Shown: positions 52,266 through 62,816 of the stretch, one piece after another
How the letters are laid out: each line of letters begins with the position of its first letter
Position numbering within the stretch: the first letter of the stretch is position 1
Assembly: GCA_018242505.1 (NCBI GenBank)
Contig: JAFEBU010000044.1
Location: forward strand, 1 to 64,000
Origin: Pseudomonadota bacterium
Lineage (GTDB): Bacteria; Pseudomonadota; Alphaproteobacteria; Reyranellales; Reyranellaceae
Reading direction: 5' to 3'
Length of the DNA stretch: 64,000 nt
The notes under the pieces: model-generated
What the model was told of the DNA's origin: nothing
Seen by the model: the letters and a program-made list of their open reading frames with translations, nothing else
Databases searched by the model: none
Made by a program: the position numbers and the translations under genes

Positions 52266-53357
52266 TTGAAGCCCGACGCCCCTGGACACAATCGCCCGCC
52301 CCTGACCTACAAGGCTGCCGGAGTCGATATCGACGCAGGCGACGCGCTGGTCGAACACATCAAGCCGCTGGCCCACAGCACCCATCGGCATGGCGTCATG
52401 GGTGGCCTGGGCGGCTTCGGCGGGTTATTCGATCTCAGGGCAGCCGGTTTTCGCGATCCCATTCTCGTTTCCGGCACCGATGGCGTCGGCACCAAGCTCA
52501 AGGTGGCGATCGAGGCGGGCTTCCCCGACACGGTTGGCATCGATCTGGTGGCGATGTGCGTCAACGACGTCGTAGTGCAGGGTGCCGATCCGCTGTTCTT
52601 CCTCGACTACTATGCGACCGGCCATCTGGAGGTCGAAATGGGCCGGCGTGTCGTTGCGGGAATCGCCGAGGGCTGCCGCCGCGCCGGTTGCGCGTTGATC
52701 GGAGGCGAGACGGCGGAGATGCCTGGCATGTATGCCGAGGGCGACTATGACCTGGCGGGCTTCGTCGTGGGTGCGGCCGAACGCGATCAACTCCTGCCGC
52801 GAACCGACATTGCGACAGGCGACGTCGTGCTGGGATTGGCCTCGAGCGGCGCACACTCCAATGGCTTTTCGCTGGTGCGCAGCATCGTGGCGCGCAGCGC
52901 GCTTGGCTACGATGCCCCCTCGCCCTTCGGCGGGGGATCGCTGGGCGAAGCCCTGCTCGAACCGACACGCATCTATGTGAAGCAGCTATTGTCGGCGATC
53001 CGCGCGACCGGAGGCATCAAAGGGCTTGCCCATATCACCGGCGGTGGATTGCCGGGCAATGTGCCGCGCTGCCTGCCCGATGGGTTGCGTGCCCGGCTCG
53101 ACGCGCGTCAATGGACGGCGCCGGCGGTGTTCCACTGGCTACGGGACGTCGGTAATGTGCCGACCGACGACATGCTGCGCACCTTCAACTGCGGCATCGG
53201 CATGATCGCGGTGGTGGCGAAGGACGCAGCCGAGCAGGTCACCCAGGCGCTCATAGGGGTCGGCGAAAGCGTGAGGGAGATCGGCACCATCGAGCGCGCG
53301 CCTGACGCCGACGCGGACTGCATTGTCGAGCATGCCGACAGCCTATGGCGAAGCTGA
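52266..53357 (+). CDS. purM: Phosphoribosylformylglycinamidine cyclo-ligase
   Basis: AIR synthetase of de novo purine synthesis, about 363 residues. Family blocks are [21 protein letters not shown] at the N-terminus, [14 protein letters not shown] (ATP/metal loop), [34 protein letters not shown] and THITGGG-type [14 protein letters not shown]. Start uncertain: TTG 52266 gives [16 protein letters not shown] and leaves room for a promoter (TATCTA at 52242), whereas ATG 52230 lies only 22 bp from the divergent DUF2066 start and adds 12 unconserved residues. The stop overlaps purN by 13 bp. Confidence 0.95.
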   Translation: MKPDAPGHNRPPLTYKAAGVDIDAGDALVEHIKPLAHSTHRHGVMGGLGGFGGLFDLRAAGFRDPILVSGTDGVGTKLKVAIEAGFPDTVGIDLVAMCVNDVVVQGADPLFFLDYYATGHLEVEMGRRVVAGIAEGCRRAGCALIGGETAEMPGMYAEGDYDLAGFVVGAAERDQLLPRTDIATGDVVLGLASSGAHSNGFSLVRSIVARSALGYDAPSPFGGGSLGEALLEPTRIYVKQLLSAIRATGGIKGLAHITGGGLPGNVPRCLPDGLRARLDARQWTAPAVFHWLRDVGNVPTDDMLRTFNCGIGMIAVVAKDAAEQVTQALIGVGESVREIGTIERAPDADADCIVEHADSLWRS

Positions 53358-53995
53358 AGGTTGGTATCCTGATCTCGGGGCGTGGCAGCAACATGGCGGC
53401 GCTGATCCGTGCGGCGGCGTCGCCCGGCTATCCCGCCGAGATCGCCTGCGTCATCAGCAATGTTGCGGACGCACCGGGCCTCCCCATCGCCGCCGGCGCC
53501 GGTATCGCCACTGCGGTCATTTCCCACAAGGACCATCCTGACCGCGAAAGCTTCGATCGCGCCGTATCGGCGATATTCGAGGAACATGGCGTCGAACTGG
53601 TCGCTCTCGCAGGATTCCTGCGCATCCTGAGCCGCTGGTTTCCCGGACGCTGGGCCGGCCGCCTCGTCAACATCCACCCGTCGCTGCTGCCCGCCTTCAA
53701 GGGCCTGCATGCGGCGCAGCAGGCCCTGGCGGCAGGCGTGCGGGTGAGTGGCTGCACGGTGCATCTGGTCACTCCCGATCTCGATGCCGGGCCGATCATC
53801 GCCCAGGCGGCCGTACCGGTCCTGCCGGATGACACCGAGGAAACGCTTTCTGCGCGCATCCTGCGCCAGGAGCATCGCCTCTACCCGCTGGTGGTCCGCT
53901 GGTTTGCCGAGGGTCGCGTGGCCGCAACGGGCCGCGGCGTTACGGTGAAGGGTATACCGTCGGGAGGGACCCTCCTCTTCTCCCCCGAACCCTAG
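53345..53995 (+). CDS. purN: Phosphoribosylglycinamide formyltransferase
   Basis: 216-residue GAR transformylase using 10-formyl-tetrahydrofolate. Typical motifs are [17 protein letters not shown] at the N-terminus, [12 protein letters not shown], the active-site [15 protein letters not shown] (catalytic Asn and His) and [17 protein letters not shown] with the catalytic Asp. The start overlaps the purM end by 13 bp, so both are coupled. PurM makes AIR two steps after PurN makes FGAR, a common purMN operon. A promoter for the next gene begins inside its 3' end. Confidence 0.96.
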   Translation: MAKLKVGILISGRGSNMAALIRAAASPGYPAEIACVISNVADAPGLPIAAGAGIATAVISHKDHPDRESFDRAVSAIFEEHGVELVALAGFLRILSRWFPGRWAGRLVNIHPSLLPAFKGLHAAQQALAAGVRVSGCTVHLVTPDLDAGPIIAQAAVPVLPDDTEETLSARILRQEHRLYPLVVRWFAEGRVAATGRGVTVKGIPSGGTLLFSPEP

Positions 53996-54006
53996 TTCGC
54001 TATAAG
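53978..54006 (+). promoter_or_regulatory. Candidate promoter of the cytochrome oxidase subunit IV gene
   Basis: TTCTCC (53978-53983), 17-bp spacer, TATAAG (54001-54006). It overlaps the end of purN and stands 29 bp before ATG 54036, with a GGGGA ribosome-binding site at 54025. Good -10, poor -35. Confidence 0.45.
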
Positions 54007-54035
54007 ATCAGCACGAAATTCACACGGGGACCTCG

Positions 54036-54242
54036 ATGGCCGACGCAACTCAGGACGAACTCCAAGCACACGAAGCGACCTACCAGGCTTTCAGCAAACT
54101 GGTCCTGTTCATGATCCTTTTGCTGATCCTGATCCTGAGCACGATGGCACTGGGGCTCGTCGCTCATGTTCCGGTCCTTGCCCTGCTATTGGGCATCGGT
54201 GGGACGCTGGCGCTGATCATCGGTTTTGCCGTCCTGGGCTGA
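54036..54242 (+). CDS. aa3-type cytochrome c oxidase subunit IV
   Basis: 68 residues. A short hydrophilic N-terminus (MADATQDELQAHEATYQAFSK) is followed by a hydrophobic helix with LVLFMILLLILILSTMALG and a second hydrophobic stretch at the end. The family (bacterial COX IV) is a small accessory subunit found in alphaproteobacterial aa3 oxidases; the first helix contacts subunits I and III. No other oxidase gene is in the window, so it is an orphan locus. It ends 24 bp before a strong terminator. Confidence 0.87.
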   Translation: MADATQDELQAHEATYQAFSKLVLFMILLLILILSTMALGLVAHVPVLALLLGIGGTLALIIGFAVLG

Positions 54243-54266
54243 CGAACGCATCGAAGGCTCAAACGA

Positions 54267-54292
54267 AAAGCGGCCCCTGCGGGCCGCTTTTT
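54267..54292. terminator. Bidirectional intrinsic terminator
   Basis: AAAAGCGGCCC (54267-54277), loop CTGC, GGGCCGCTTTT (54282-54292) with one more T. It separates the oxidase subunit gene (plus) from ndk (minus) and can work on both strands. Confidence 0.92.
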
Positions 54293-54309
54293 GCTGACTG
54301 CGCCTCCAC

Positions 54310-54732
54310 TCAGCCGACGATTTCGGTCCCCGAAAAGAAGTAGGCGATCTCGATCGCGGCATTTTCCGGCGAATCCGAGCCATGCACGGAGTTGGCTTCG
54401 ATCGACTCGGCGAAGTCCTTGCGGATGGTGCCGGCGGCGGCATTGGCGGGATTGGTCGCGCCCATGATCTCGCGGTTCTTCGCGATGGCGTTCTCGCCTT
54501 CCAGCACCTGCACCACGACCGGGCCCGATGTCATGAAGGTGCAGAGATCGTTGAAGAACGGCCGCTCCTTGTGCACACCGTAGAACTGCTCTGCCTGTGT
54601 GCGGCTCATCCAGAGGCGCTTCTGCGCCACGATGCGCAGGCCCTTGTCCTCGAAGCGGGCGTTGATCTTGCCGGTCAGGTTCCGGCGCGTCGCGTCCGGC
54701 TTGATGATCGAGAAAGTGCGTTCGACGGCCAT
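54310..54732 (-). CDS. ndk: Nucleoside diphosphate kinase
   Basis: 140-residue enzyme equilibrating nucleoside di- and triphosphates. [18 protein letters not shown] at the N-terminus, [14 protein letters not shown] in the middle and the phospho-His in [20 protein letters not shown] are diagnostic. Length standard. ATG 54732 with GAGGG upstream; the same frame stays open for another 650 codons through the divergent ABC-F gene, which is chance. Own promoter and terminator, single-gene unit. Confidence 0.97.
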   Translation of the reverse strand: MAVERTFSIIKPDATRRNLTGKINARFEDKGLRIVAQKRLWMSRTQAEQFYGVHKERPFFNDLCTFMTSGPVVVQVLEGENAIAKNREIMGATNPANAAAGTIRKDFAESIEANSVHGSDSPENAAIEIAYFFSGTEIVG

Positions 54733-54772
54733 GAATCCCTCTTGCCAGTCCCTGTTGAGCGAGTGGGCGCGC

Positions 54773-54801
54773 CTTATAAAGGCGGGTTTTGAGGCCGGCA
54801 A
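54773..54801 (-). promoter_or_regulatory. Promoter of ndk
   Basis: On the minus strand TTGCCG (54801-54796), 17-bp spacer, TATAAG (54778-54773). The start of transcription would be near 54766, giving a leader of about 34 nt with the GAGGG ribosome-binding site. Confidence 0.6.
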
Positions 54802-54855
54802 GGTGGCCAATCGCCTTGGTTCGGCCCCCTTGAGCATGTTAAACGCGCCGGCTCC

Positions 54856-56730
<1,875 letters not shown>

Positions 56731-56736
56731 GGGACG

Positions 56737-57957
56737 CTATTCGGCAGCCGCAGCCACCGGTGCCGTAGCCTGACGGATGATCATGACGACGCCGGCATTC
56801 AAGACATAGAGCGCTGTCGCGATCCAGAACATCATCGCAGGTTCGCCGAGGCTCATGAGCTGGCTGAAAACGAGCGGCGCCAGGAACGAGCCAAGATCCA
56901 GCCCTGAATAGACGAAGCCGAACACCTTGCCCGACGCGCCGGACGGCGTCGCATGGCGCACGATCATATCTCGTGAAGGACCAGTGGTGCCGCCGGCGAA
57001 GCCGGCCAACGCCAGGACCAACGGGAGCAGGCCCGCCGGCACGCTCATCGTCGCAATCGGCAAAGTGAGTGCCGCAGCCGACAGCAAGCCAATCGCCGCC
57101 ACACGTTCGTGCTGGTGGACACGGTCGGCAAAATAACCACCGACCAGCGTCCCCATGGCCGAACCGCCCACGAACACCATCAGGCAGGCAGCCGCGTAGT
57201 TCTCTGTGACATCGAACATGCTCTTCCAGGCCGGCACCGCAAATTGCTGGATCCCGACCGTGTTGATCGAGAGCAGCACGAAATAGCCCAGGCAAAGCAG
57301 GATGGGCACCTGCAGGAACAACGATCGCGCCGAAACCTGACCTTCTGCTGCCGCTGTGGCGCGAGCCTTGACGCGGTGATCGATAAGGTCCGTCCGATGC
57401 ACGATCACGAGGACCGCCAAGACGATTCCCGGGATCGCTCCTATCAGGGCCGCCCCTACCCAGCCGAACAGGTGATCGAGGAAGTACATCGCCGGCCCTG
57501 CAGCCCAGCCCACCGAACCGCCGAGACCATGGATGCTGAAAGCCCGACCGAGCCGCTTCTGGTTCACCGAGGCATTGAGCAATGCGAAGTCGGCCGGGTG
57601 AAATACGCAGTTGCCAAGGCCACCGATCACCGCAATCGCTGCATAGGCGGGAAAGGAATGCGCCACGGAAAACAGGCCGAGCATGAAGCCGAGCGCCACC
57701 AGGCCACCCGCGAGGATGGGCCGCGCACCGAAGCGATCGACCGCAAAGCCCGCCGCTGTCTGGCCGAGGCCGGACACGCCGTAGAAGAGGCTGCCGAGCA
57801 GCCCCACCTCGATGAAGCTCAATCCCGCCGAGTCGCGCACGATCAGCAGCATCGTGACGAAGGCGAGCTGGTAGTAGTGGCTGGCGCCGTGCGCAACGCC
57901 GATCAGGCTGATGACCCGGACATCACGGCTGGCGGGAACGGCAGCGGCTACGGACAT
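56737..57957 (-). CDS. MFS transporter
   Basis: 406 residues, 12 helices. Loop 2-3 reads GFAVDRFGARPILAGGLVALG and the second half GGYFADRVHQHERVAAIG. The first helix region IGVAHGASHYYQLAFVTMLL is like the fosmidomycin-resistance/aromatic-acid MFS group. Substrate unknown. ATG 57957; 138 bp separate it from the divergent cyclase gene, a gap in which I see no gene or clear promoter boxes. Six-bp gap to the convergent ABC-F stop. Confidence 0.85.
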   Translation of the reverse strand: MSVAAAVPASRDVRVISLIGVAHGASHYYQLAFVTMLLIVRDSAGLSFIEVGLLGSLFYGVSGLGQTAAGFAVDRFGARPILAGGLVALGFMLGLFSVAHSFPAYAAIAVIGGLGNCVFHPADFALLNASVNQKRLGRAFSIHGLGGSVGWAAGPAMYFLDHLFGWVGAALIGAIPGIVLAVLVIVHRTDLIDHRVKARATAAAEGQVSARSLFLQVPILLCLGYFVLLSINTVGIQQFAVPAWKSMFDVTENYAAACLMVFVGGSAMGTLVGGYFADRVHQHERVAAIGLLSAAALTLPIATMSVPAGLLPLVLALAGFAGGTTGPSRDMIVRHATPSGASGKVFGFVYSGLDLGSFLAPLVFSQLMSLGEPAMMFWIATALYVLNAGVVMIIRQATAPVAAAAE

Positions 57958-58095
57958 TCACGACCTCTTGTTGCATCGATCATAACCTATTCGCCTCACT
58001 GCGGGCTGCGGAATTGCGCGTAGGAGCCATGCAAGCGTGATGACGCGCGGCGCGCCTGCGGGCTAGTCTCCCCGCGCACAGAAGGGAGAAACACA

Positions 58096-59133
58096 ATGAA
58101 GCGCTGGAAGCATCGTCCCGAAGGCTCGACCTGGGGCGACTGGGGGGAGGACGATCAACTTGGCCGTCTCAACCTCATCACGCCGAAAAAAGTCCTCGAG
58201 GGCATCGCCGAGGTGAAAGACGGCCTCTCCTTCTGTCTCAGCCTGCCGCTCGACCTGCCCGGCGGCAATGTGCTCAATGCCCGCCGCCTGCCGCCCGTGC
58301 TGTCGCCGACCGGCGACGAGAACGGCTGGCGCTTCAACTTTCTCACCAACAAGATCAACCCGCTGTTCCAGGATGTGACCAGCGACGATCGCGTCATCCT
58401 CACGCTGCAATATTCGACGCAGTGGGACACGCTTGCCCATGTCGGCGGGATGTTCGATGCCGATGGCGACGGCGTGCCCGAGCCGCTCTACTACAATGGC
58501 TTCAAGGCCGGCAGCGACGTCGTCGGCCCGCAGCAGGATGCCGGCCGCGACGGCTGCGGGCACATGAGCTACGCCCACAAGCTCGGCGTCGAGAACATGG
58601 CCGCCAAGGCGATCCAGGGCCGCGCCGTCATGGTCGATCTCGAGAAGCACTACGGGCGCGACCACAAGTACGTGACCTACGACGACTTCAAGCGCGTGCT
58701 CGAGGCGGACAAGGTCGTGGTCGAGCCGGGCGACATGCTGCTGCTCTATACCGGCTTCAGCGACGAGATCGTGAAAATGGAGAAGAAGATCGACCCGGAG
58801 CGCTGTCACGCCATGTGCTGCGTGCTCGACGGTCGCGACCAGCGGCTCCTGCAGTGGATCACCGACAGCCAGATCTCGGCCTTGATCTCGGACAACTACG
58901 GGATCGAGGCAGTGCCTGCGAAACCTGGTCCGGAGAATACCGAGCATCCGTGGCTGCCCATCCACAACCACTGTCTGTTCAAGCTTGGCCTGAACCTGGG
59001 CGAAATCTGGTGGTTGAAGGATCTCGCGCTCTGGCTGCGTGACAGAAAGCGCTCGCGCTTCCTCCTCACGGCGCCGCCGCTGCGTCTGCCCGGCGCCGTC
59101 GGCTCGCCGGCAACACCGGTCGCAACAGTTTGA
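58096..59133 (+). CDS. Cyclase family protein (kynurenine formamidase-like metal hydrolase)
   Basis: 345 residues of the PF04199 fold. The family metal motif HxGTHxDxPxH appears as STQWDTLAHVGGMF (about 114-126): Asp and the last His are kept, but the central His is Gln. The following GDMLLLYTGFSDEIVK and LISDNYGIEAVPA are conserved-looking. This Gln-type subfamily seems common among larger bacterial cyclases (from memory). Possible reaction: hydrolysis of an amide or lactone. Good Shine-Dalgarno (GAAGGGAGA) before ATG 58096. It is followed after 4 bp by the FkbM-like gene, likely one transcript. Confidence 0.87.
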   Translation: MKRWKHRPEGSTWGDWGEDDQLGRLNLITPKKVLEGIAEVKDGLSFCLSLPLDLPGGNVLNARRLPPVLSPTGDENGWRFNFLTNKINPLFQDVTSDDRVILTLQYSTQWDTLAHVGGMFDADGDGVPEPLYYNGFKAGSDVVGPQQDAGRDGCGHMSYAHKLGVENMAAKAIQGRAVMVDLEKHYGRDHKYVTYDDFKRVLEADKVVVEPGDMLLLYTGFSDEIVKMEKKIDPERCHAMCCVLDGRDQRLLQWITDSQISALISDNYGIEAVPAKPGPENTEHPWLPIHNHCLFKLGLNLGEIWWLKDLALWLRDRKRSRFLLTAPPLRLPGAVGSPATPVATV

Positions 59134-59137
59134 AGCC

Positions 59138-60220
59138 ATGGCTGCGTCTTCCTTTGCTGCGCTCGTCGCCAAGAGCTTGAAGACGCAGCCCTTCGCACTG
59201 GTCGATGTCGGCTGTTCGGGGGGTATCGATCCTCGATGGCGAGTGTTCGAGCCGCACCTGAAAATCCTCGGCATCGATGCCAGCGAAGGCGAATGCCGGC
59301 GCCTGCGTGAGCAAGAGCGCAACCCTGACGCCGACTACGTGGCCGGCTTTGCCGGCCTGCCGGAGGGTCACCCGAATCGTCACAAGACGTCGGTCGAGCC
59401 GATCGCCGATCTCGTCAAGCCGCGCCTGAGCTACATGCGCACACGCGAGATCCGGCAGGCCTGGCTCGCCGGCACCTCCCACGAAGAGCGCATGCGCCAG
59501 AACGAATGGCAAATGACGGAACTGGCAAATCCGGCGAGCACGATCGTCGTGCCCGATCTGGTGGCGCAGCGCGGCTGGAAGAATGTCGACTATCTCAAGA
59601 TCGATATCGACCGCGACGACTTCGAAGTGCTGATGAGCTTCGACGGCCGATTCGAGGAATTCGGCATCATCGCCGCCCAGCTCGAGGTGATGTTCATCGG
59701 CTCGGACTCCGAGCTGCAGCACACCTTCCACAACACCGACCGCTTCATGCGCCGGCAGGGCTTCGAACTCTTCGACCTCGAGGTGCGGCACTACTCGTCT
59801 TGCGCACTCCCCGGTCGCTATATCTGGCCGACGCCGGCCGAGACCGAGTTTGGCCGACCTTTCATGGGCGAGGCGTACTATGCCCTAGATCCCGCAGCGG
59901 CGAACGGATGCGGGCGCACTCTTGATGCCGAGAAACTCGCCAAGCTCGCCGTCATCTTTTCGCTTTGGAACGTGCCTGACGCCGCTGCCGAGCTTCTCCT
60001 CGCAAAGCGCGCGACGTTCGAGCCCCTGATCGACATCGACCGCGCGCTCGACACGTTGGCTACCCAGGCTCAGCCCGATCGATTGCGGCCCCGCTCCTAC
60101 GCAGCCTACCTCGCCGAATTCGAGAAGGACTCGCCGTCGTTCTATCGCCGCGAAGGCGCAGTCGGCCTCGGCGAACGTCTTTCGGCAGCATGGCAGGCTT
60201 TTCGGCGGCCGCGACGCTGA
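59138..60220 (+). CDS. FkbM-like SAM-dependent methyltransferase-type protein
   Basis: 360 residues. The N-terminal part has a SAM-site-like FALVDVGCSGGIDPRWRVF and KILGIDASEGECRRLREQ, followed by NVDYLKIDIDRDDFEVL, the FkbM family acidic motif, in the middle. The C-terminal about 130 residues have helical character and no recognised domain. The frame opens earlier, inside the cyclase gene, but ATG 59138, 4 bp after the cyclase stop, is the natural start. Substrate unknown; FkbM-type enzymes methylate sugars, polyketides or lipids. Confidence 0.75.
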   Translation: MAASSFAALVAKSLKTQPFALVDVGCSGGIDPRWRVFEPHLKILGIDASEGECRRLREQERNPDADYVAGFAGLPEGHPNRHKTSVEPIADLVKPRLSYMRTREIRQAWLAGTSHEERMRQNEWQMTELANPASTIVVPDLVAQRGWKNVDYLKIDIDRDDFEVLMSFDGRFEEFGIIAAQLEVMFIGSDSELQHTFHNTDRFMRRQGFELFDLEVRHYSSCALPGRYIWPTPAETEFGRPFMGEAYYALDPAAANGCGRTLDAEKLAKLAVIFSLWNVPDAAAELLLAKRATFEPLIDIDRALDTLATQAQPDRLRPRSYAAYLAEFEKDSPSFYRREGAVGLGERLSAAWQAFRRPRR

Positions 60221-60236
60221 GACGCCGGACGCTAGT

Positions 60237-60668
60237 CTAGGATGCAAGGGACTCCCAGACGGCGATCTTGCTCAACTCATCGTCCGACAAAATCCGAACG
60301 TTCACGGCCGACATACCAACGATCGATGCCTTCAGCAGCCGATGAATGCCGTCGAGGAGGATTACCCTTCCCTCGGAATCAGTGCGCGCGTGCAGGGGAA
60401 ACCGGAGGTCGGCGCCCTTTGTCCGATTCCACTGTGCCGAATGCCTGATGCGATCCAACGCCACTTCGGACGGACATACCCTGAACGGTTTTCCGCCTTC
60501 CGCCCAGAACGGCAGGTCAAGATGCCATGCCAGATCACTGACAGGCACCGTCATCTCGCGAAGGCCCGTCAAGGCGTGGAGCTTGGCGTGATCCCAAAGG
60601 TAATCGAGTATCACGCCTTGGAGCACGTCCGGAACCTGGTCCAGCAGGGGAAACGGCTGTCTCGCCAT
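60237..60668 (-). CDS. Small ParB/sulfiredoxin-fold-like protein, function unknown
   Basis: 143 residues from ATG 60668. The C-terminal third reads VILLDGIHRLLKASIVG then AVNVRILSDDELSKIAVW, resembling the DGxHR loop of ParB-N/sulfiredoxin-fold proteins that bind or hydrolyse nucleotides. The N-terminal part carries PFPLLDQVPDVLQGVILDYL and PVSDLAWHLDLPFW. The frame extends to 60806 but the extra residues look unlike protein and would overlap holC. It lacks a DNA-binding HTH, so it is not a partition ParB. It lies 59 bp downstream of holC on the same strand. Confidence 0.6.
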   Translation of the reverse strand: MARQPFPLLDQVPDVLQGVILDYLWDHAKLHALTGLREMTVPVSDLAWHLDLPFWAEGGKPFRVCPSEVALDRIRHSAQWNRTKGADLRFPLHARTDSEGRVILLDGIHRLLKASIVGMSAVNVRILSDDELSKIAVWESLAS

Positions 60669-60727
60669 CACATCAAATCGTTTCCACCCAGAATCAATAT
60701 GCCGCTTTGCTGTGCGCTCGACCGCAC

Positions 60728-61177
60728 CTACGCCTTCTTCTCCCAGCCCCCGCTCGTCTGTTGCCAGTAGATCACCGTGTGGCCAGCGGACTTGTAGGCC
60801 TTCCATCGTTCGCGTGCATCGGCGACTGCCTGTTCGTCGCGACCGTCGAACAACTCGAAGCAGCGCTTGTAGCCATCGACCTGTTCGGAGCGCGCATGAT
60901 CAGCCAGGAACAGGAAGGTGGCGTTGTTGGGATTCTCGTCGAGGTGGGTGAGCCAGATCGGCTGGCGTGCGGCCTCGCCTTCACGAGCCGAGCCGTGCGG
61001 CAGGAAACCATTCGGATCGTACGTCCAGAGATGCGTGTTGAGCGCATCGACCCGCTCAGGCGAGCCCAGCATCACAACAGCCCGCTCCCCCGCCTGCAGG
61101 GTCTTCACCAGCAGCCGCGGCAGCGTGTCTTCGAGTGACGATCGGGTCAGGTGATAGAAGTTGACCTCGCTCGCCAT
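60728..61177 (-). CDS. holC: DNA polymerase III subunit chi
   Basis: 149-residue chi subunit, which links the clamp loader to SSB. MASEVNFYHLTRSSLEDTLP, the RAVVMLGSPERVDALNTHLW strand-helix and SAREGEAARQPIWLT are typical; the end TVIYWQQTSGGWEKKA is the family C-terminus. ATG 61177; the frame continues into pepA, which it follows by 7 bp (pepA-holC order conserved in proteobacteria). Probably cotranscribed with pepA. Confidence 0.93.
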   Translation of the reverse strand: MASEVNFYHLTRSSLEDTLPRLLVKTLQAGERAVVMLGSPERVDALNTHLWTYDPNGFLPHGSAREGEAARQPIWLTHLDENPNNATFLFLADHARSEQVDGYKRCFELFDGRDEQAVADARERWKAYKSAGHTVIYWQQTSGGWEKKA

Positions 61178-61184
61178 TGCTTTC

Positions 61185-62672
61185 TCAGCGTTCGTAGTTG
61201 TCGGCGATCCACCGGTCGAGCAGCCGCACGCCGAAGGCGGTGGCCCCCTTGGGTATCGTGTCGTTGCCCTTGCCCGACCATGCCATACCGGCGATGTCGA
61301 GGTGAGCCCAGGCCACGCCCTCCTGCACAAAGCGTTGCAGGAACTGCGCCGCCGTAATCGAGCCACCGTCGCGACCGTTGCTGACATTCTTCATGTCGGC
61401 GATGTCGGAATCGATCAACTTGTCGTACTTCGGGCCAAGCGGCATGCGCCATAGCTTCTCGCCGACCTCGGATCCAGCCGCGCGCAGCTTGTTGGAAAGC
61501 GGAGTGTTGTTGGAGAACAGGCCTGCCCGCTCGTGTCCCAACGACACAATGATCGCGCCGGTGAGCGTGGAAAGCTCCACCATCGCCTGCGGCTTGAATT
61601 TCTCCTGCGCATACCACATCGCATCGCACAGGATCAGGCGTCCCTCGGCGTCGGTGTTGATCACCTCCACGGTCTGGCCGGACATTGTCTTGACCACGTC
61701 GCCCGGCCGCTGGGCGTTCCCGTCGGGCATGTTCTCGACCAAAGCACAGATGCCCACGACATTCGCACGGGCCTTGCGGCCCGCCAGGAGCTTCATCGCA
61801 CCCGTGACCGCGCCTGCCCCACCCATGTCCCACTTCATGTCTTCCATGCCACCGGCCGGCTTGATGGAGATGCCGCCGGTATCGAAGCACACGCCCTTGC
61901 CGATCAGCGCCACCGGCGCCTGGCCCTTGGGCCCGTTCATCCAGCGCATGACCAGGAGCTGCGAATCGCGCTCGCTACCCTGCCCCACGCCCAGGAGAGC
62001 GCCCATGCCGAGCTTCTTCATCTCGGCCTCGTCCAGGATGTCGACCTTCACCCCGAGCTTGGTGAGTTCCTTGGCACGGCGCGCGAATTCAACCGGATAG
62101 AGGACGTTGGCCGGTTCACTCACGAGATCGCGGGTGAAGAAGACTGCATCGACCGTCGGCTCCAGCCGGGCATAGGCGCGGCGGGCGTCGGCCACCGTGG
62201 AGACGACCACGGTGATCTGCTCCAGCGTCGCCTTCTGCTCCGGCTTCTCCTTGGTCTTGTATTTGTCGAAGCGATAGCTACGCAGGCGCGCGCCGAGTGC
62301 GATATGGGCTGCGACTTCGGCCGGCGACAGCCTTCCCTTCACAGGATCGACCACGACGGTCACAGCCTTCTGGCCCGCGGCATTGGCATCAGCGACGACC
62401 AGGCCTCCCAGGCTCTCGGCCGCGCGGGCATCGAGTTCCCGGGCCTTGCCGACCCCCAGCAGCAGCAGGCGGCCGAATTTTTCATGACCCAAGACGCTCA
62501 AGAGTTGGCACTTGGCGCCACTGAAACGGCTGGCCGCGACGGCGCGCTCCAGAAAGCCATCGCCTTGCTGGTCGATAGCCTTGGCGGTCGCCAGGAATTG
62601 CTTTTCTGCCGCTACGAAGACGGCGACATTGCCGGAGAAAGCCTTCGGAAAGGCGGAAAATTCCACTTTCAT
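61185..62672 (-). CDS. pepA: Leucyl aminopeptidase (M17)
   Basis: 495-residue two-metal aminopeptidase releasing N-terminal residues, with a possible additional DNA-binding role as in E. coli XerC/D recombination. The M17 catalytic domain carries GKGVCFDTGGISIKPAGGM (first metal ligands Lys and Asp), WDMGGAGAVTG and the signature NTDAEGRLILCDA. The N-terminal macro-like domain begins MKVEFSAFPKAFSGN. ATG 62672 with GAGGGA upstream; an in-frame upstream extension to 62741 is unlikely. First gene of the pepA-holC unit. Confidence 0.95.
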   Translation of the reverse strand: MKVEFSAFPKAFSGNVAVFVAAEKQFLATAKAIDQQGDGFLERAVAASRFSGAKCQLLSVLGHEKFGRLLLLGVGKARELDARAAESLGGLVVADANAAGQKAVTVVVDPVKGRLSPAEVAAHIALGARLRSYRFDKYKTKEKPEQKATLEQITVVVSTVADARRAYARLEPTVDAVFFTRDLVSEPANVLYPVEFARRAKELTKLGVKVDILDEAEMKKLGMGALLGVGQGSERDSQLLVMRWMNGPKGQAPVALIGKGVCFDTGGISIKPAGGMEDMKWDMGGAGAVTGAMKLLAGRKARANVVGICALVENMPDGNAQRPGDVVKTMSGQTVEVINTDAEGRLILCDAMWYAQEKFKPQAMVELSTLTGAIIVSLGHERAGLFSNNTPLSNKLRAAGSEVGEKLWRMPLGPKYDKLIDSDIADMKNVSNGRDGGSITAAQFLQRFVQEGVAWAHLDIAGMAWSGKGNDTIPKGATAFGVRLLDRWIADNYER

Positions 62673-62753
62673 TCGATTCCCTCGTTTGTTGTCGATTTTT
62701 CGCCCCTGCGACCGGACGGCGCAAGCCGCGATTCGCGCCAAACCACCGATAAA

Positions 62754-62803
62754 TTGAGGGCTGGCATCTCGGCGCGCGCGACAGTATCAGTACCGGCCCT
62801 CAA
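62754..62803 (+). repeat. Inverted repeat / leader stem upstream of the UDP-sugar dehydrogenase gene
   Basis: TTGAGGGCTGG (62754-62764) pairs with CCGGCCCTCAA (62793-62803) over 11 positions with one G-U, loop of 28 nt. The right arm ends 13 nt before ATG 62817, so the stem could hinder ribosome access or serve as an operator. It is clearly visible; function is inferred. Confidence 0.5.
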
Positions 62804-62816
62804 ATTGGGAACGGAA

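Noticed and set aside
60237..60668. Chromosome partition ParB matching the parS-like site
   Set aside because: Too short, no helix-turn-helix or CTP-binding GxRR motif, and no parA.
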